Shown piece by piece: positions 15,248 to 23,325 of a stretch of DNA of 26,663 nt. The notes beneath the pieces are model-generated. The model was not told where the DNA came from. It saw only the letters and a list, made by a program, of their open reading frames with translations, and ran no database searches. The translations under genes were made by a program, and so were the position numbers. The stretch is from CAZPHI01 sp964586425 (GTDB lineage: Bacteria > Bacillota > Clostridia > Lachnospirales > Lachnospiraceae): assembly GCA_964586425.1 (NCBI GenBank), contig CAZPHI010000028.1, positions 1 through 26,663 of the forward strand, read 5' to 3'. Positions within the stretch are counted from its first letter, which is position 1. Every line of letters starts with the position of its first letter.

Positions 15248-17959
15248 ATGAATTATGGCAATAGCGGAGTAACGCAAAAAAAGAAACAGCTTAATTCCGC
15301 ATCTCGTAAAATTGGCACCAAACTTGGTGTTACATCCTTTAAACTTTTAATATTATGTTTTGTAGGTGCCGTAACAACTCTTTCATGCGTTGGTTTCGGT
15401 ATGTTCAAAGGAATTATTGATTCTGCACCAGACGTTGCTACTATTGATGTCTCACCTACAGGATATGCAACTCAGATTTATGATAACGGTGGCGCAGAAA
15501 TTCAGTCACTTGTATCAGATGGTACTAATCGAATCTATAAAACAAGCGAAGAGATTCCAGTTGCACTTCAACATGCATTTGTTGCAATTGAAGATGAACG
15601 TTTTTATGAACATAATGGCATTGATATAAAAGGAATTATAAGAGCTGCATATATCACTGTTTCTAACGGCGATTTATCACAGGGTGCAAGTACAATCACC
15701 CAGCAGTTACTTAAGAACAATGTTTTCAATGCATACAATGAAAGTACTTCCGAAAAAATCAAGAGAAAAATTCAGGAACAGTACCTGGCTATAAAATTAG
15801 AAACATATATGGATAAGCAGTCTATACTCGAGAACTATCTTAATACAATTAATCTTGGTAATGGCTACTATGGAGTTGGAGCTGCTGCAGGTGGTTATTT
15901 TGGTAAAGATGTATCCGAGCTTACTCTTTCCGAATGTGCCGTAATAGCTGCTATAACTCAGAATCCTACTGGATATAACCCAGTCAGATATCCTGACAAG
16001 AATAAATCAAGACAACAAACTGTTCTTAATTATATGTACGAACAGCACTATATTACTAAAGATGAATTAGACGAAGCCCTTGCAGATGATGTATATGCCC
16101 GTATACAGGATATTCATGATGAAACAGACACTTCTCCATATTCATACTTTGTTGATGAACTCATCGACCAGGTAATCGGAGATTTAGTTGCTCAGTATGG
16201 ATATACTGAAACTCAGGCATCTAATATTATTTATTCCAATGGTTTACAGATATATTCAACTCAAGATACTCAAATGCAGTCAATAGCTGATACAGTTCTT
16301 AATGATCCTGGATATTATGGTGCTGGTGTAGAATATGCAATATCCTATGCTCTTTCTGTCAAAGCCGCTGATGGCAAGATAACTAATTATTCTCATCAGA
16401 CAATGCAGAATTATTATCAGAAGGTTTTAGGTAAAGCTGGATTTGGTGTTACTTATACTAATCAGGATACAGCCAGGGCTGAGATAGAAGAATACAAATC
16501 ATACATTATTAAAGAAGGGGATACTATAATTGGCGAAACCCTTTCATTCACTGTACAGCCTCAGGTTTCATTTTCATTAATTGACCAGCACACTGGATAT
16601 GTTAAAGTATTAGTAGGTGGTCGAGGTGATAAAACAGGTAACCGAACCTTAAATCGTGCAACAAACACTGCCAGACAGCCAGGTTCTTCAATTAAACCAC
16701 TTGCTGTATATGCTCCTGCAATCGATATTGGTTCTTATACACTTGCTACACCAATTGATGATGCTCCATATTACTATGGTGGAGAGGAACCACAGCTTGT
16801 AACCAACTTTACAAAAGGACAGTATCTTGGTTTCATAACCTTACGTGAAGCACTTACACGTTCACAGAATGTACCTGCTGTAAAAGTTTTGACTTCAATA
16901 ACACCACAGATTGGATATAACTACCTCGAAAAATTCGGAATAAGCACACTTGTATCGCCAAAAGCTGCAATCAACGGATATCATGACGTTGTTCAGGCAC
17001 TTGCACTTGGTGGTATGACAAAAGGTGTAACCAATATAGATATGTGTTCTGCATATGCATCAATTGCTAACAAAGGCACTTATACAAAGCCTGTATATTA
17101 CACCAAAGTATATGATCATGACGGCAACCTGATATTAGATAATTCGGTTCCCGAAACACACCAGGTTCTCAAAGAATCCACTGCATGGCTTATTACAGAT
17201 GCTATGAAAGATGTAGTTGAATCTCCACTTGGTACAGCTGCTTATTGTAGACTTGATAATCAGCCTGTAGCTGGTAAAACAGGTACAACTAACTTCAATG
17301 GTGATCTTTGGTTCTGTGGTTTTACACCATACTACACAGGTGCCATATGGATCGGATATGATGATAATAGTGTATTAAAGATTAATACTCACAGACAGAT
17401 GTGGGCTGCTATTATGAAGGAGATACACGCTAACCTAGAGACCGGTACATTCGGTGATCCACCCGAAAGTATTGTGCCAGTTGAAGTATGTTCGCAATCT
17501 GGAAAGCTTCCTGTAGAGGGCTTATGTGATAGTGATGAACGTGGAAGTCAGATTATCACAGAATATTTTGCTGTTGATAACCAGCCAACTGAAAGCTGTG
17601 ATACACATGTTAAAGTCACAATTTGTCTTGATTCGAACCTTCCAGCTACAGCTGGTTGTACAAGAACAGTTGATAAGATTTATATCAAAAAAGATTCAAC
17701 AGGTGCGATTATTCCTGAAGGAGCAGAAAGCTATTCAACCCGCGACGAAGCGTATGTTCTCCCATCAGCATTTGCCAATGCAAAATGTTCTTTGCACAGG
17801 AACACTACTAGCAATTCGTCAGGAACGACCTCCGGAACAACTAATAAAACTTCCGGGACAACTAATGGTTCAACCTCATTAACAACAGGTAATAATACTT
17901 CAGCGACGCAAAAACCTGCGTCCAATACCTCAGATGACGCTGATGATTCAGATAATTAA
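15248..17959 (+). CDS. Class A penicillin-binding protein (bifunctional transglycosylase/transpeptidase)
   Basis: The protein polymerises and cross-links peptidoglycan at the outer face of the membrane. The 903 aa contain a short cytoplasmic tail, one membrane anchor (about 30-53), then a GT51 transglycosylase domain with catalytic Glu115 in EDERFYEHNG and QGASTITQQLLKN. The transpeptidase domain has the nucleophile Ser480 in S-S-I-K, the S-Q-N motif (539-541) and K-T-G starting at Lys677. After about residue 740 there is a Cys-containing extension and a low-complexity tail of Ser, Thr, Gly and Asn (about 855-903), probably a wall-spanning linker. Similar tails are common in Firmicute PBP1 proteins. 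It is monocistronic with its own promoter and double-hairpin terminator. Confidence 0.95.
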   Translation: MNYGNSGVTQKKKQLNSASRKIGTKLGVTSFKLLILCFVGAVTTLSCVGFGMFKGIIDSAPDVATIDVSPTGYATQIYDNGGAEIQSLVSDGTNRIYKTSEEIPVALQHAFVAIEDERFYEHNGIDIKGIIRAAYITVSNGDLSQGASTITQQLLKNNVFNAYNESTSEKIKRKIQEQYLAIKLETYMDKQSILENYLNTINLGNGYYGVGAAAGGYFGKDVSELTLSECAVIAAITQNPTGYNPVRYPDKNKSRQQTVLNYMYEQHYITKDELDEALADDVYARIQDIHDETDTSPYSYFVDELIDQVIGDLVAQYGYTETQASNIIYSNGLQIYSTQDTQMQSIADTVLNDPGYYGAGVEYAISYALSVKAADGKITNYSHQTMQNYYQKVLGKAGFGVTYTNQDTARAEIEEYKSYIIKEGDTIIGETLSFTVQPQVSFSLIDQHTGYVKVLVGGRGDKTGNRTLNRATNTARQPGSSIKPLAVYAPAIDIGSYTLATPIDDAPYYYGGEEPQLVTNFTKGQYLGFITLREALTRSQNVPAVKVLTSITPQIGYNYLEKFGISTLVSPKAAINGYHDVVQALALGGMTKGVTNIDMCSAYASIANKGTYTKPVYYTKVYDHDGNLILDNSVPETHQVLKESTAWLITDAMKDVVESPLGTAAYCRLDNQPVAGKTGTTNFNGDLWFCGFTPYYTGAIWIGYDDNSVLKINTHRQMWAAIMKEIHANLETGTFGDPPESIVPVEVCSQSGKLPVEGLCDSDERGSQIITEYFAVDNQPTESCDTHVKVTICLDSNLPATAGCTRTVDKIYIKKDSTGAIIPEGAESYSTRDEAYVLPSAFANAKCSLHRNTTSNSSGTTSGTTNKTSGTTNGSTSLTTGNNTSATQKPASNTSDDADDSDN

Positions 17960-17971
17960 TAATAACTAATT

Positions 17972-18037
17972 AAAAAGCATCTTTTATGGATTATTCACTA
18001 TCAACAAGATAGTGTACCACCATAAAAGATGCTTTTT
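17972..18037. terminator. Double-hairpin bidirectional terminator after the PBP gene
   Basis: An 18-bp outer stem (17972-17989 with 18020-18037) contains an inner 7-bp hairpin, CACTATC (17996-18002) and GATAGTG (18008-18014). T7 follows on the plus strand and a T-run on the minus strand. The spoVAC stub on the minus strand reads into it. Confidence 0.92.
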
Positions 18038-18134
18038 TTCTGATGCAGCGTATAAAGCAGCTTCGCTTTGGTGTTATTTCTTCTACATACTGGTTATACT
18101 TTTCATTTCTTAAATTATCATTGCTATTATCCAT
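17991..18134 (-). pseudogene. spoVAC: spoVAC remnant (N-terminal stub)
   Basis: An ATG at 18134 with a good GGGAG site opens a 47-codon frame. The first part, ending N-E-K-Y-N-Q-Y-V-E-E-I-T-P-K-R-S-C-F-I, matches the start of SpoVAC, which normally has about 140-150 aa with several membrane helices. After about codon 30 the similarity stops. The frame then runs through the PBP terminator and ends inside it, so all membrane helices are missing. Position directly after spoVAB supports the identity. SpoVAC is part of the SpoVA channel that loads dipicolinic acid into the forespore. Confidence 0.7.
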
Positions 18135-18162
18135 TTGTTCTCCCTTCTGCTAATATTATGTA

Positions 18163-18681
18163 CTAAACAATTTGGTGTGTGCATATATTATTAGATAAAT
18201 ACATAAAAATAAGGCCGCCTATACCCTTGCCAAATGCTATGATTAAAACAATAAATCCTATGAGCTTTGCATTATGGCTCTCCTCTTCAAACATTCCTTC
18301 ACTACTTCTAGATGTTACAATACCTGTTCTGTGAAGAAGGGTTGGTATCGCTTTAACAGTCTCTGCAAGTGACACAGCAAAGCATCCCACGAATATACCG
18401 CTCAAAAGTCCCCATAATATAGTTAAAATTATTCCCCATATGCCTGAATTATATATTTGAATTTTGCTATCATCCGTATTAACAATTGAAACCCATAGAT
18501 ATATGGTATTACCTGCAATTGCACCAAATTGCAGCATCGTCTCATATAGAATAAAATTCCTACTGGTATTACTCTTCATTGCAAATCGTCTTATTACCCC
18601 AACTGTTGAAATTAATGCGAATAATCCTGCAGATGCAATAATTCCAGCTGACAAGGCAAACACAGCATTAATAATAATCAT
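18163..18681 (-). CDS. spoVAB: Stage V sporulation protein AB (apparently intact)
   Basis: This is a 172-aa integral membrane protein with about four to five hydrophobic segments. The pattern is that of SpoVAB: an ALSAGIIASAGLFALISTVGVI first helix, a middle helix GLLSGIFVGCFAVSLAET, VKAIPTLLHR, and a C-terminal IAFGKGIGGLIF. B. subtilis SpoVAB is about 140 aa; this one has extra loop residues. It begins one base after the stop of the spoVAA remnant, with AAAGGGAAG as ribosome binding site. It is the only gene of the operon without a visible lesion, but without partners and with no promoter seen it is unlikely to work in sporulation (inference). Confidence 0.75.
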   Translation of the reverse strand: MIIINAVFALSAGIIASAGLFALISTVGVIRRFAMKSNTSRNFILYETMLQFGAIAGNTIYLWVSIVNTDDSKIQIYNSGIWGIILTILWGLLSGIFVGCFAVSLAETVKAIPTLLHRTGIVTSRSSEGMFEEESHNAKLIGFIVLIIAFGKGIGGLIFMYLSNNICTHQIV

Positions 18682-18682
18682 C

Positions 18683-19107
18683 TTAGTTTTCTTCCCTTTC
18701 GCTTTCCAGACAGTTTACAATTGTATCATCCACGTCTTCTTCGTATTTGTTGATTTCCACCTGTAGCGGTGTAGGTGATGACGAGAGCTTCTTGCCTGCA
18801 AAATGATTATAGAAAACTATAATTCCAGTTGTCAGACCGAGAGAATACATTCTTTAATCAACTCAATTATATAAATAATTGAATATTGTCTGCGATACTC
18901 CCTTCTATCTTCAGGAATAGCACAGACAATCTGATTATTTATACTATTTTCAATACCTTCCTTGGAATTATCCTCTTCGCCAGCACAATGACAGTATATC
19001 TCAGCAATATCGCTAACTAACACTGTTCTGTCACCAGCGGGCTTATCAGCAAAAAATCTGTCATCAATTCTTAGCCTATTATCAAGCTTTACATACACCT
19101 TTATCAT
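18683..19107 (-). pseudogene. spoVAA: spoVAA with internal deletion and frameshift
   Basis: The N-terminal domain (ATG 19107; MIKVYVKLDNRLRI ... VLVSDIAEIYCH) matches SpoVAA, which is normally about 205 aa. The frame closes at 18832. In another frame, from 18850 down to the stop at 18683, the C-terminus of the same protein follows: MYSLGLTTGIIVFYNHFAGK and SSSPTPLQVEINKYEEDV. This matches the family's final helix and tail (Y-S-I-G-L-x-x-G-x-I-V-F-x-N-H; P-S-P-L-E-V-E). The central part, which includes a membrane helix, is missing, about 200 bp. The junction lies near 18845-18852. The ribosome binding site (AGGAT) is retained. Confidence 0.85.
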
Positions 19108-19198
19108 TCATTATCACATCCTGTCTTCATTAATCGCACTTTTTTCATTGTAAATGCTTTGAACATAGTGTATGCAATATATATGATAATATCCCGAA

Positions 19199-19831
19199 TC
19201 AGCATTTTTTTCTCATGCCAAGAAGAATCTTTTTCTCAAGACGGCTTACCTGTACCTGGCTTATTCCAAGAGTTGCAGCCACCTCCGATTGTGTTTTTTC
19301 CTGATAATATCTCAATTCTATTAATTTTCTTTCATCATCTCCCAATTCACCAAGCAATTGTTCAATAAGCATATGATTAATCATAACCTCATTATCATCC
19401 TTTTTTTCTGGAATTTTATCCATAAGTAGAATGTCGGTTCCCTCAGATTGATACAGACATCTGTGAATGGACTCAACCTCAACATTAGCTTCCATTGCCA
19501 TAACAATATCTTCCAGAGAAAGCTCGGTTTCTTTGGCTATTTCTTCAATGGTGGCTTCTCTGCCTAAAAGATGCAGCAGTTTTTCTCCTGCCTGATATAT
19601 CTTCCAGCCATTTTCCTTTAGACTTCTTGAAACCTTCACCATTCCGTCATCCCGCAAAAAGCGTTTTATCTCGCCCTGTATCATGGGTACTGCATATGTC
19701 GAGAATTTCACTTCGAATGCTGTATCGAATTTATCAATGGCCTTAATTAATCCAATACAGCCAATCTGAAACAAATCCTCACAATCATACCCTCTGCCTG
19801 TAAATCGTCTTACTATGCTCCATATAATCAC
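19199..19831 (-). pseudogene. sigF: sigF lacking its N-terminus (sporulation sigma factor)
   Basis: From WSIVRRFTGRGY onward this is a typical SigF: DLFQIGCIGLIKAIDKFD (region 2), FSTYAVPMIQGEIKRFLRDDG, VKVSRSLKENGWKI, a region 3, and a region 4 helix-turn-helix TQSEVAATLGISQVQVSRLEKKIL. SigF is normally about 235-255 aa; this has 210. The conserved Trp is residue 4, whereas it is residue 46 in B. subtilis, so region 1.2 and the start of region 2 are missing. The only start is a GTG with no proper ribosome binding site, and an in-frame TAG lies five codons upstream. The good site AAAGGGAAG now lies 28 nt before the GTG, as expected after loss of the intervening DNA. The remainder has no internal stop. 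Confidence 0.85.
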
Positions 19832-19851
19832 ACCCGTTCTATACTATTATT

Positions 19852-20124
19852 TTAATCTTCCCTTTGATTATCAATTTTCTTAGTCATAGTAACTACTGTT
19901 CCCATTCCTGGTTCAGATTTTACATCTAATGTATCCATGAATGCCTCCATAAACGAAAAGCCCATTCCTGATCTGTCTAGTTCAGGCTTTGTTGTATACA
20001 TAGGTTCCATTGCCATCTCCAGGTTCTCAATACCAACCCCTGAATCTTTTACAACAATAGTCACTATATTCTCACATATGCTGCATTCAATCATTACCTT
20101 ACCAACACAATCTGCATAGCCATG
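19852..20124 (-). pseudogene. spoIIAB: spoIIAB C-terminal half (anti-sigma F kinase remnant)
   Basis: From CAT at 20124 the frame reads HGYADCVGKVMIE, then DSGVGIENLEMAMEPMYTTK and RSGMGFSFMEAFMD. This is SpoIIAB from about residue 54 (B. subtilis numbering) to the end, including the G1 box (D-S-G-V-G-I) and the ATP-lid region. The first half, with the N-box Glu46 and Asn50 needed for ATP and magnesium binding, is absent. The segment begins inside the end of the spoIIAA remnant in another frame. There is no start codon in the right place; an internal ATG at 20094 lacks a ribosome binding site. It cannot be a functional serine kinase. Confidence 0.9.
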
Positions 20125-20282
20125 AACATTACCTTTGAAAAATCAAAGATTACATTCGTTACACCTCTCTCATCTATCACTTTATCAATAACTCCACGCA
20201 TCTCATCCGCAAGATGATGATCCAAATCAGCATTCAAGCTTATTATCATTTTGTTTTTATTCACCATGTATATATATTCCAT
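20094..20282 (-). pseudogene. spoIIAA: spoIIAA N-terminal half (anti-anti-sigma factor remnant)
   Basis: The ATG at 20282 has an AAGGGAG site. The frame encodes the STAS-domain start: ISLNADLDHHLADEMR, then TNVIFDFSKVMFM. SpoIIAA should continue D-S-S-G, the phosphorylation site (Ser58 in B. subtilis). Instead the frame shifts into spoIIAB sequence and stops after 62 codons (normal length about 115). Junction at CATGG, 20120-20124. Only about 30 bp separate the start from the T-run of the upstream terminator, leaving little room for the usual sporulation promoter. Confidence 0.9.
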
Positions 20283-20312
20283 ATTACTCTCCCTTCCATC
20301 CGTTAAAACGAC

Positions 20313-20384
20313 AAAAAAACTGCTATCAGCAAAGACACTTATTACCTGATTTTCTCATGCATTGGTATCTTTAGCTGATAACAG
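20313..20384 (-). terminator. Terminator of the folC/TPR operon
   Basis: GCTGATAACAG (20374-20384) and CTGCTATCAGC (20320-20330) pair with one mismatch around a 43-nt loop. On the minus strand a T7 run follows (20313-20319). The loop is long, but the position 26 bp after the TPR gene and the T-run support termination. GCTGTTATCAGC on its own can also form a small hairpin. Confidence 0.7.
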
Positions 20385-20409
20385 CTTTATAGTTTTGTGT
20401 TGATATTAT

Positions 20410-21807
20410 TTAATGTGATTGTACGTACGTTCTAGCTTCTCCAACATACTGGCTTGTAGCAAAACTGTCAATTATAATCTGATAGTACTTTTTAGCCTCT
20501 TCGGTATTATTGAGTCCCATATAGCTTCTAGCTGCATAATATGCTGCTTCTACCTTAGTAGAATTCAGTTTAAATGCTTTCACAAGAATGTCAGCTGCTT
20601 CCTGGTACTTAGACTGATAATATAAATTATTACCCTGATTATACAATTCGTTAGAAGCTGCCTCCATTGTTGCTGCAGCAATTGTATTATACAGATTCTT
20701 TGCATTATCAGTTGGCAATGAACTAACATCTACATCAATAAGACTTGTAGCTGCTGTTGTTCTGTCATTCGCAATGTATGCGTTAGCCGAAGCAATTACA
20801 GCATCTAGCATCTTATTGCTTCCTCCCGCTCCACTTACTGAATCAAGCTTTGTAGTAAGACTGTCTCTTTCAGCAGTTACTGCATCAAGCTGGCTTTGAA
20901 GTGAATTCAATTCCACATTGCCGCTTGATAGCTTTTCACTATATTCCAAAAGGCTCTTATTATAATCGTCTGTAAGTCCTTTGTATTTTGATGGTATAAT
21001 GAGGAACCATACCATTGCAGCTCCCACAAGAACTCCTAGAAGAATATTAATAATTGTAATTGCACCATTGCTTGGTTCCTTATATGAACCAATTGGCATA
21101 ATTACATCATTACCACTGAGTGGCTTTGTTTCTGCATTGTTCTTTGCTTTACGTTTTGGCATAAAGCTGTCTGAAACATCCTCTAGTTTCTGACTTTCAA
21201 TAAGTTCTATCTCTTGTGTATACATCTTGGCCAACGTATTATTATGGTCTATGTTAAGTACTGCATTAAGGCACTTTTTAGCTCTATTATACTCTTTTTC
21301 TTTAATATACAGTACAGCAAGTAAAAGCTGTGCTTTAAGAAGCTTTGGTGATGATGCAACAATCTTCTTAAGCTGGATAGTAGCAAGATCTGTACTTCCT
21401 TCCTGTGCATAATGCAAAGACTGGTTATATTTTCTGATATTAGACGTAGCATTCTCAAACTTTGTCTGATTAGACTGTATCTTTGTAATGTATGTTCCCG
21501 CAATATTCTTATCAGGTTTTTGATTCTTGCTGACAACCCATTCACTAAGGGCTTCAACAACATTACCCATCTCTAGAAGAACAAGTCCCAAAAGATTTCT
21601 GGCTTTCACATTATTCTTATTAATCGAAAGACTTGTTTTAAGACTTTCTACCGCTCCTGACAAATCTCTTACCTGTGCCTTAGCAAGTCCCAGATTATAG
21701 TATGTATCAGAAGCTTTCACAACTGTTTTATATATAGTAACGTCAGCACCACATTTTGGACAAAAATCATCATTGGAAAGCTGACTTCCACATTGGTAAC
21801 ACTTCAT
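20410..21807 (-). CDS. Zinc-ribbon / TPR membrane protein
   Basis: The 465-aa protein begins with a zinc ribbon (Cys3, Cys6, Cys16, Cys19). Cytoplasmic tetratricopeptide-like helices follow at about 34-205 (YYNLGLAKAQVRDLSGAVES; ARNLLGLVLLEMGNVVEAL; LLLAVLYIKEKEYNRAKK). Then come a membrane helix (249-271), a coiled coil (about 275-322), and a second TPR region outside the membrane (390-460; GNNLYYQSKYQEAADIL; AAYYAARSYMGLNNTEEAKK). TPRs bind proteins, so it is likely a scaffold linking cytoplasm and envelope. Its substrate is unknown. It is the last gene of the operon with folC; ribosome binding site GGAGAT. Confidence 0.85.
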   Translation of the reverse strand: MKCYQCGSQLSNDDFCPKCGADVTIYKTVVKASDTYYNLGLAKAQVRDLSGAVESLKTSLSINKNNVKARNLLGLVLLEMGNVVEALSEWVVSKNQKPDKNIAGTYITKIQSNQTKFENATSNIRKYNQSLHYAQEGSTDLATIQLKKIVASSPKLLKAQLLLAVLYIKEKEYNRAKKCLNAVLNIDHNNTLAKMYTQEIELIESQKLEDVSDSFMPKRKAKNNAETKPLSGNDVIMPIGSYKEPSNGAITIINILLGVLVGAAMVWFLIIPSKYKGLTDDYNKSLLEYSEKLSSGNVELNSLQSQLDAVTAERDSLTTKLDSVSGAGGSNKMLDAVIASANAYIANDRTTAATSLIDVDVSSLPTDNAKNLYNTIAAATMEAASNELYNQGNNLYYQSKYQEAADILVKAFKLNSTKVEAAYYAARSYMGLNNTEEAKKYYQIIIDSFATSQYVGEARTYVQSH

Positions 21808-21850
21808 CTTATCTCCATTCCTGCGCTATGGCGCATATTAACTTATGCGA

Positions 21851-21997
21851 TTACTTGCCGCTTTTATTAACATCATTAAGTATCTTGTTAATAATATCAG
21901 TTACATCAGGAACATCATTGCTGTATATTGCATCTTCAGCTTCCTCAACTTCAAGGCTTGGTTGAAACTTTTTTATCTCTTCATCAAAATTAATCAT
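21851..21997 (-). CDS. Small acidic protein of 48 aa
   Basis: A 48-codon frame starts at 21997 (MINFDEEIKKFQPSLEVEEA) with a textbook GGAGG site 7 nt upstream and ends at 21851. It lies between folC (26 bp) and the TPR gene (43 bp) in the same direction. It is rich in Asp and Glu, has no membrane segment, and ends in a predicted amphipathic helix (VTDIINKILNDVNKSGK). I do not recognise a family. The strong ribosome binding site and operon position make it likely to be expressed. Confidence 0.7.
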   Translation of the reverse strand: MINFDEEIKKFQPSLEVEEAEDAIYSNDVPDVTDIINKILNDVNKSGK

Positions 21998-22023
21998 TGT
22001 AATCCTCCATTATAATACTAAGA

Positions 22024-23325
22024 TTATTCTCTTCTAAGCGACCTTATCTGTCCAATAAGATATAATGAACCAGCACACATCAGCAAGCCATCCTTACCCT
22101 TTTGTTCAATCGCTGCGTCATATCCAGACTCTACATTATCATAGCATAACACAGTTCTGCCTAGACATTGTTCAAATTGTTTCTCTATACTCTTTGTTTC
22201 AAGATTCCTGTTTCCGCCCAGCTGCGTCACCACATATTCATCGAATATATTGCTGTCGCAGAGAATTCGAATCATATTAATATAATCCTTATCCTTCACC
22301 GCCGAGAACATTAAAACCTTCTTTTTATCCTTATATCGCTCTGCCACTATCTTAGCAGTCTTTACAAATGCTTCAACACCCGGAACATTATGTGCGCCAT
22401 CAATGTACACATTATTCTCCAGCAATTCCATGCGACCCTTCCAATGTGTCATCATAAGACCTTCACGAATGCATTCAGCTGATATATAGGTATTGGTGTA
22501 TTGATTAATTACACCTGCAACATTAATTGCAAGTGAAGCATTAATAACTTGATATAATGCTACTGTGTCTATTGAAAATACACATTCTTTATAATACCCA
22601 CTGTGCAGCAAAAAATCAATATGTTTTCCACTATTTTTAATGATTTCATAGGAGTTATCATCTACTGCAATTGACATTGATTGACAACGACTACTTTGCT
22701 CCTGCATAATATTCCCAATTTCAGCATCAGATGCATAATAACATACCGGAACACCTGGCTTAATTATTCCGGCCTTTTCCCTTGCAATTTGTTCTATCGT
22801 ATTACCAAGTATTGCACAATGATCCAAGCCGATTGATGTAATACATGATACAAGTGGATTTTTAACAGCATTAGTTCCATCCAGTTTTCCACCTAGACCG
22901 GTTTCCATAATAACATAATCCACATTATCCTTATAGATATACATTGCACATGCAAACAGATAATCAAAATACGTGGCTTCAACACCTGTTTCTGCTGCAA
23001 TTTTTCGTTCAACAGGATATACATAATTAAAAGCTTGTGTTAACATTTCGTCAGATACTGGTTGATTATCAATCATAATTCTTTCGTTAATTCTCTCGAG
23101 ATGTGGAGATGTGAATGTTCCTACACGACAGCCCGCTTTAATTAAAATCGAAGTTAAATATGCACATACAGACCCTTTTCCATTGGTACCAGCCACATGA
23201 ATTATCTTCATATTCAACTCAGGATTACCCATAGCCTTCAGCAGCTTTTCGCAGCGCTCTAATCCTGTAAGCTTGGTAAACTGTGGACGGTTATCAATAT
23301 ACTCTATCACTTCGTTATATTTCAT
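22024..23325 (-). CDS. folC: Folylpolyglutamate synthase / dihydrofolate synthase
   Basis: FolC adds glutamate to dihydropteroate and/or to folates in the cytoplasm, using ATP. The 433-aa protein has the Mur-ligase-like P-loop HVAGTNGKGS (43-52), FTSPHLERINERI, METGLGGKLDGTNAV, and ITSIGLDHCAILGNTIEQIAREKAG including the ligase His and carbamoyl-Lys region. IDGAHNVPG and the C-terminal domain follow, at normal length. The start ATG overlaps the upstream coiled-coil gene by 11 bp, so translation is coupled. Confidence 0.95.
   Translation of the reverse strand: MKYNEVIEYIDNRPQFTKLTGLERCEKLLKAMGNPELNMKIIHVAGTNGKGSVCAYLTSILIKAGCRVGTFTSPHLERINERIMIDNQPVSDEMLTQAFNYVYPVERKIAAETGVEATYFDYLFACAMYIYKDNVDYVIMETGLGGKLDGTNAVKNPLVSCITSIGLDHCAILGNTIEQIAREKAGIIKPGVPVCYYASDAEIGNIMQEQSSRCQSMSIAVDDNSYEIIKNSGKHIDFLLHSGYYKECVFSIDTVALYQVINASLAINVAGVINQYTNTYISAECIREGLMMTHWKGRMELLENNVYIDGAHNVPGVEAFVKTAKIVAERYKDKKKVLMFSAVKDKDYINMIRILCDSNIFDEYVVTQLGGNRNLETKSIEKQFEQCLGRTVLCYDNVESGYDAAIEQKGKDGLLMCAGSLYLIGQIRSLRRE

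Noticed and set aside
17526..17925. Overlapping frames in both strands of the PBP tail
   Set aside because: Low-complexity Ser/Thr codons keep other frames open; they have no ribosome binding sites or family features.
18832..19107. A stand-alone 91-aa hypothetical gene
   Set aside because: It is the N-terminal half of SpoVAA; the C-terminal half follows at once in another frame.
19199..19831. sigF as a complete gene with a GTG start
   Set aside because: No ribosome binding site next to the GTG, TAG five codons upstream in frame, and the conserved N-terminal region is missing.
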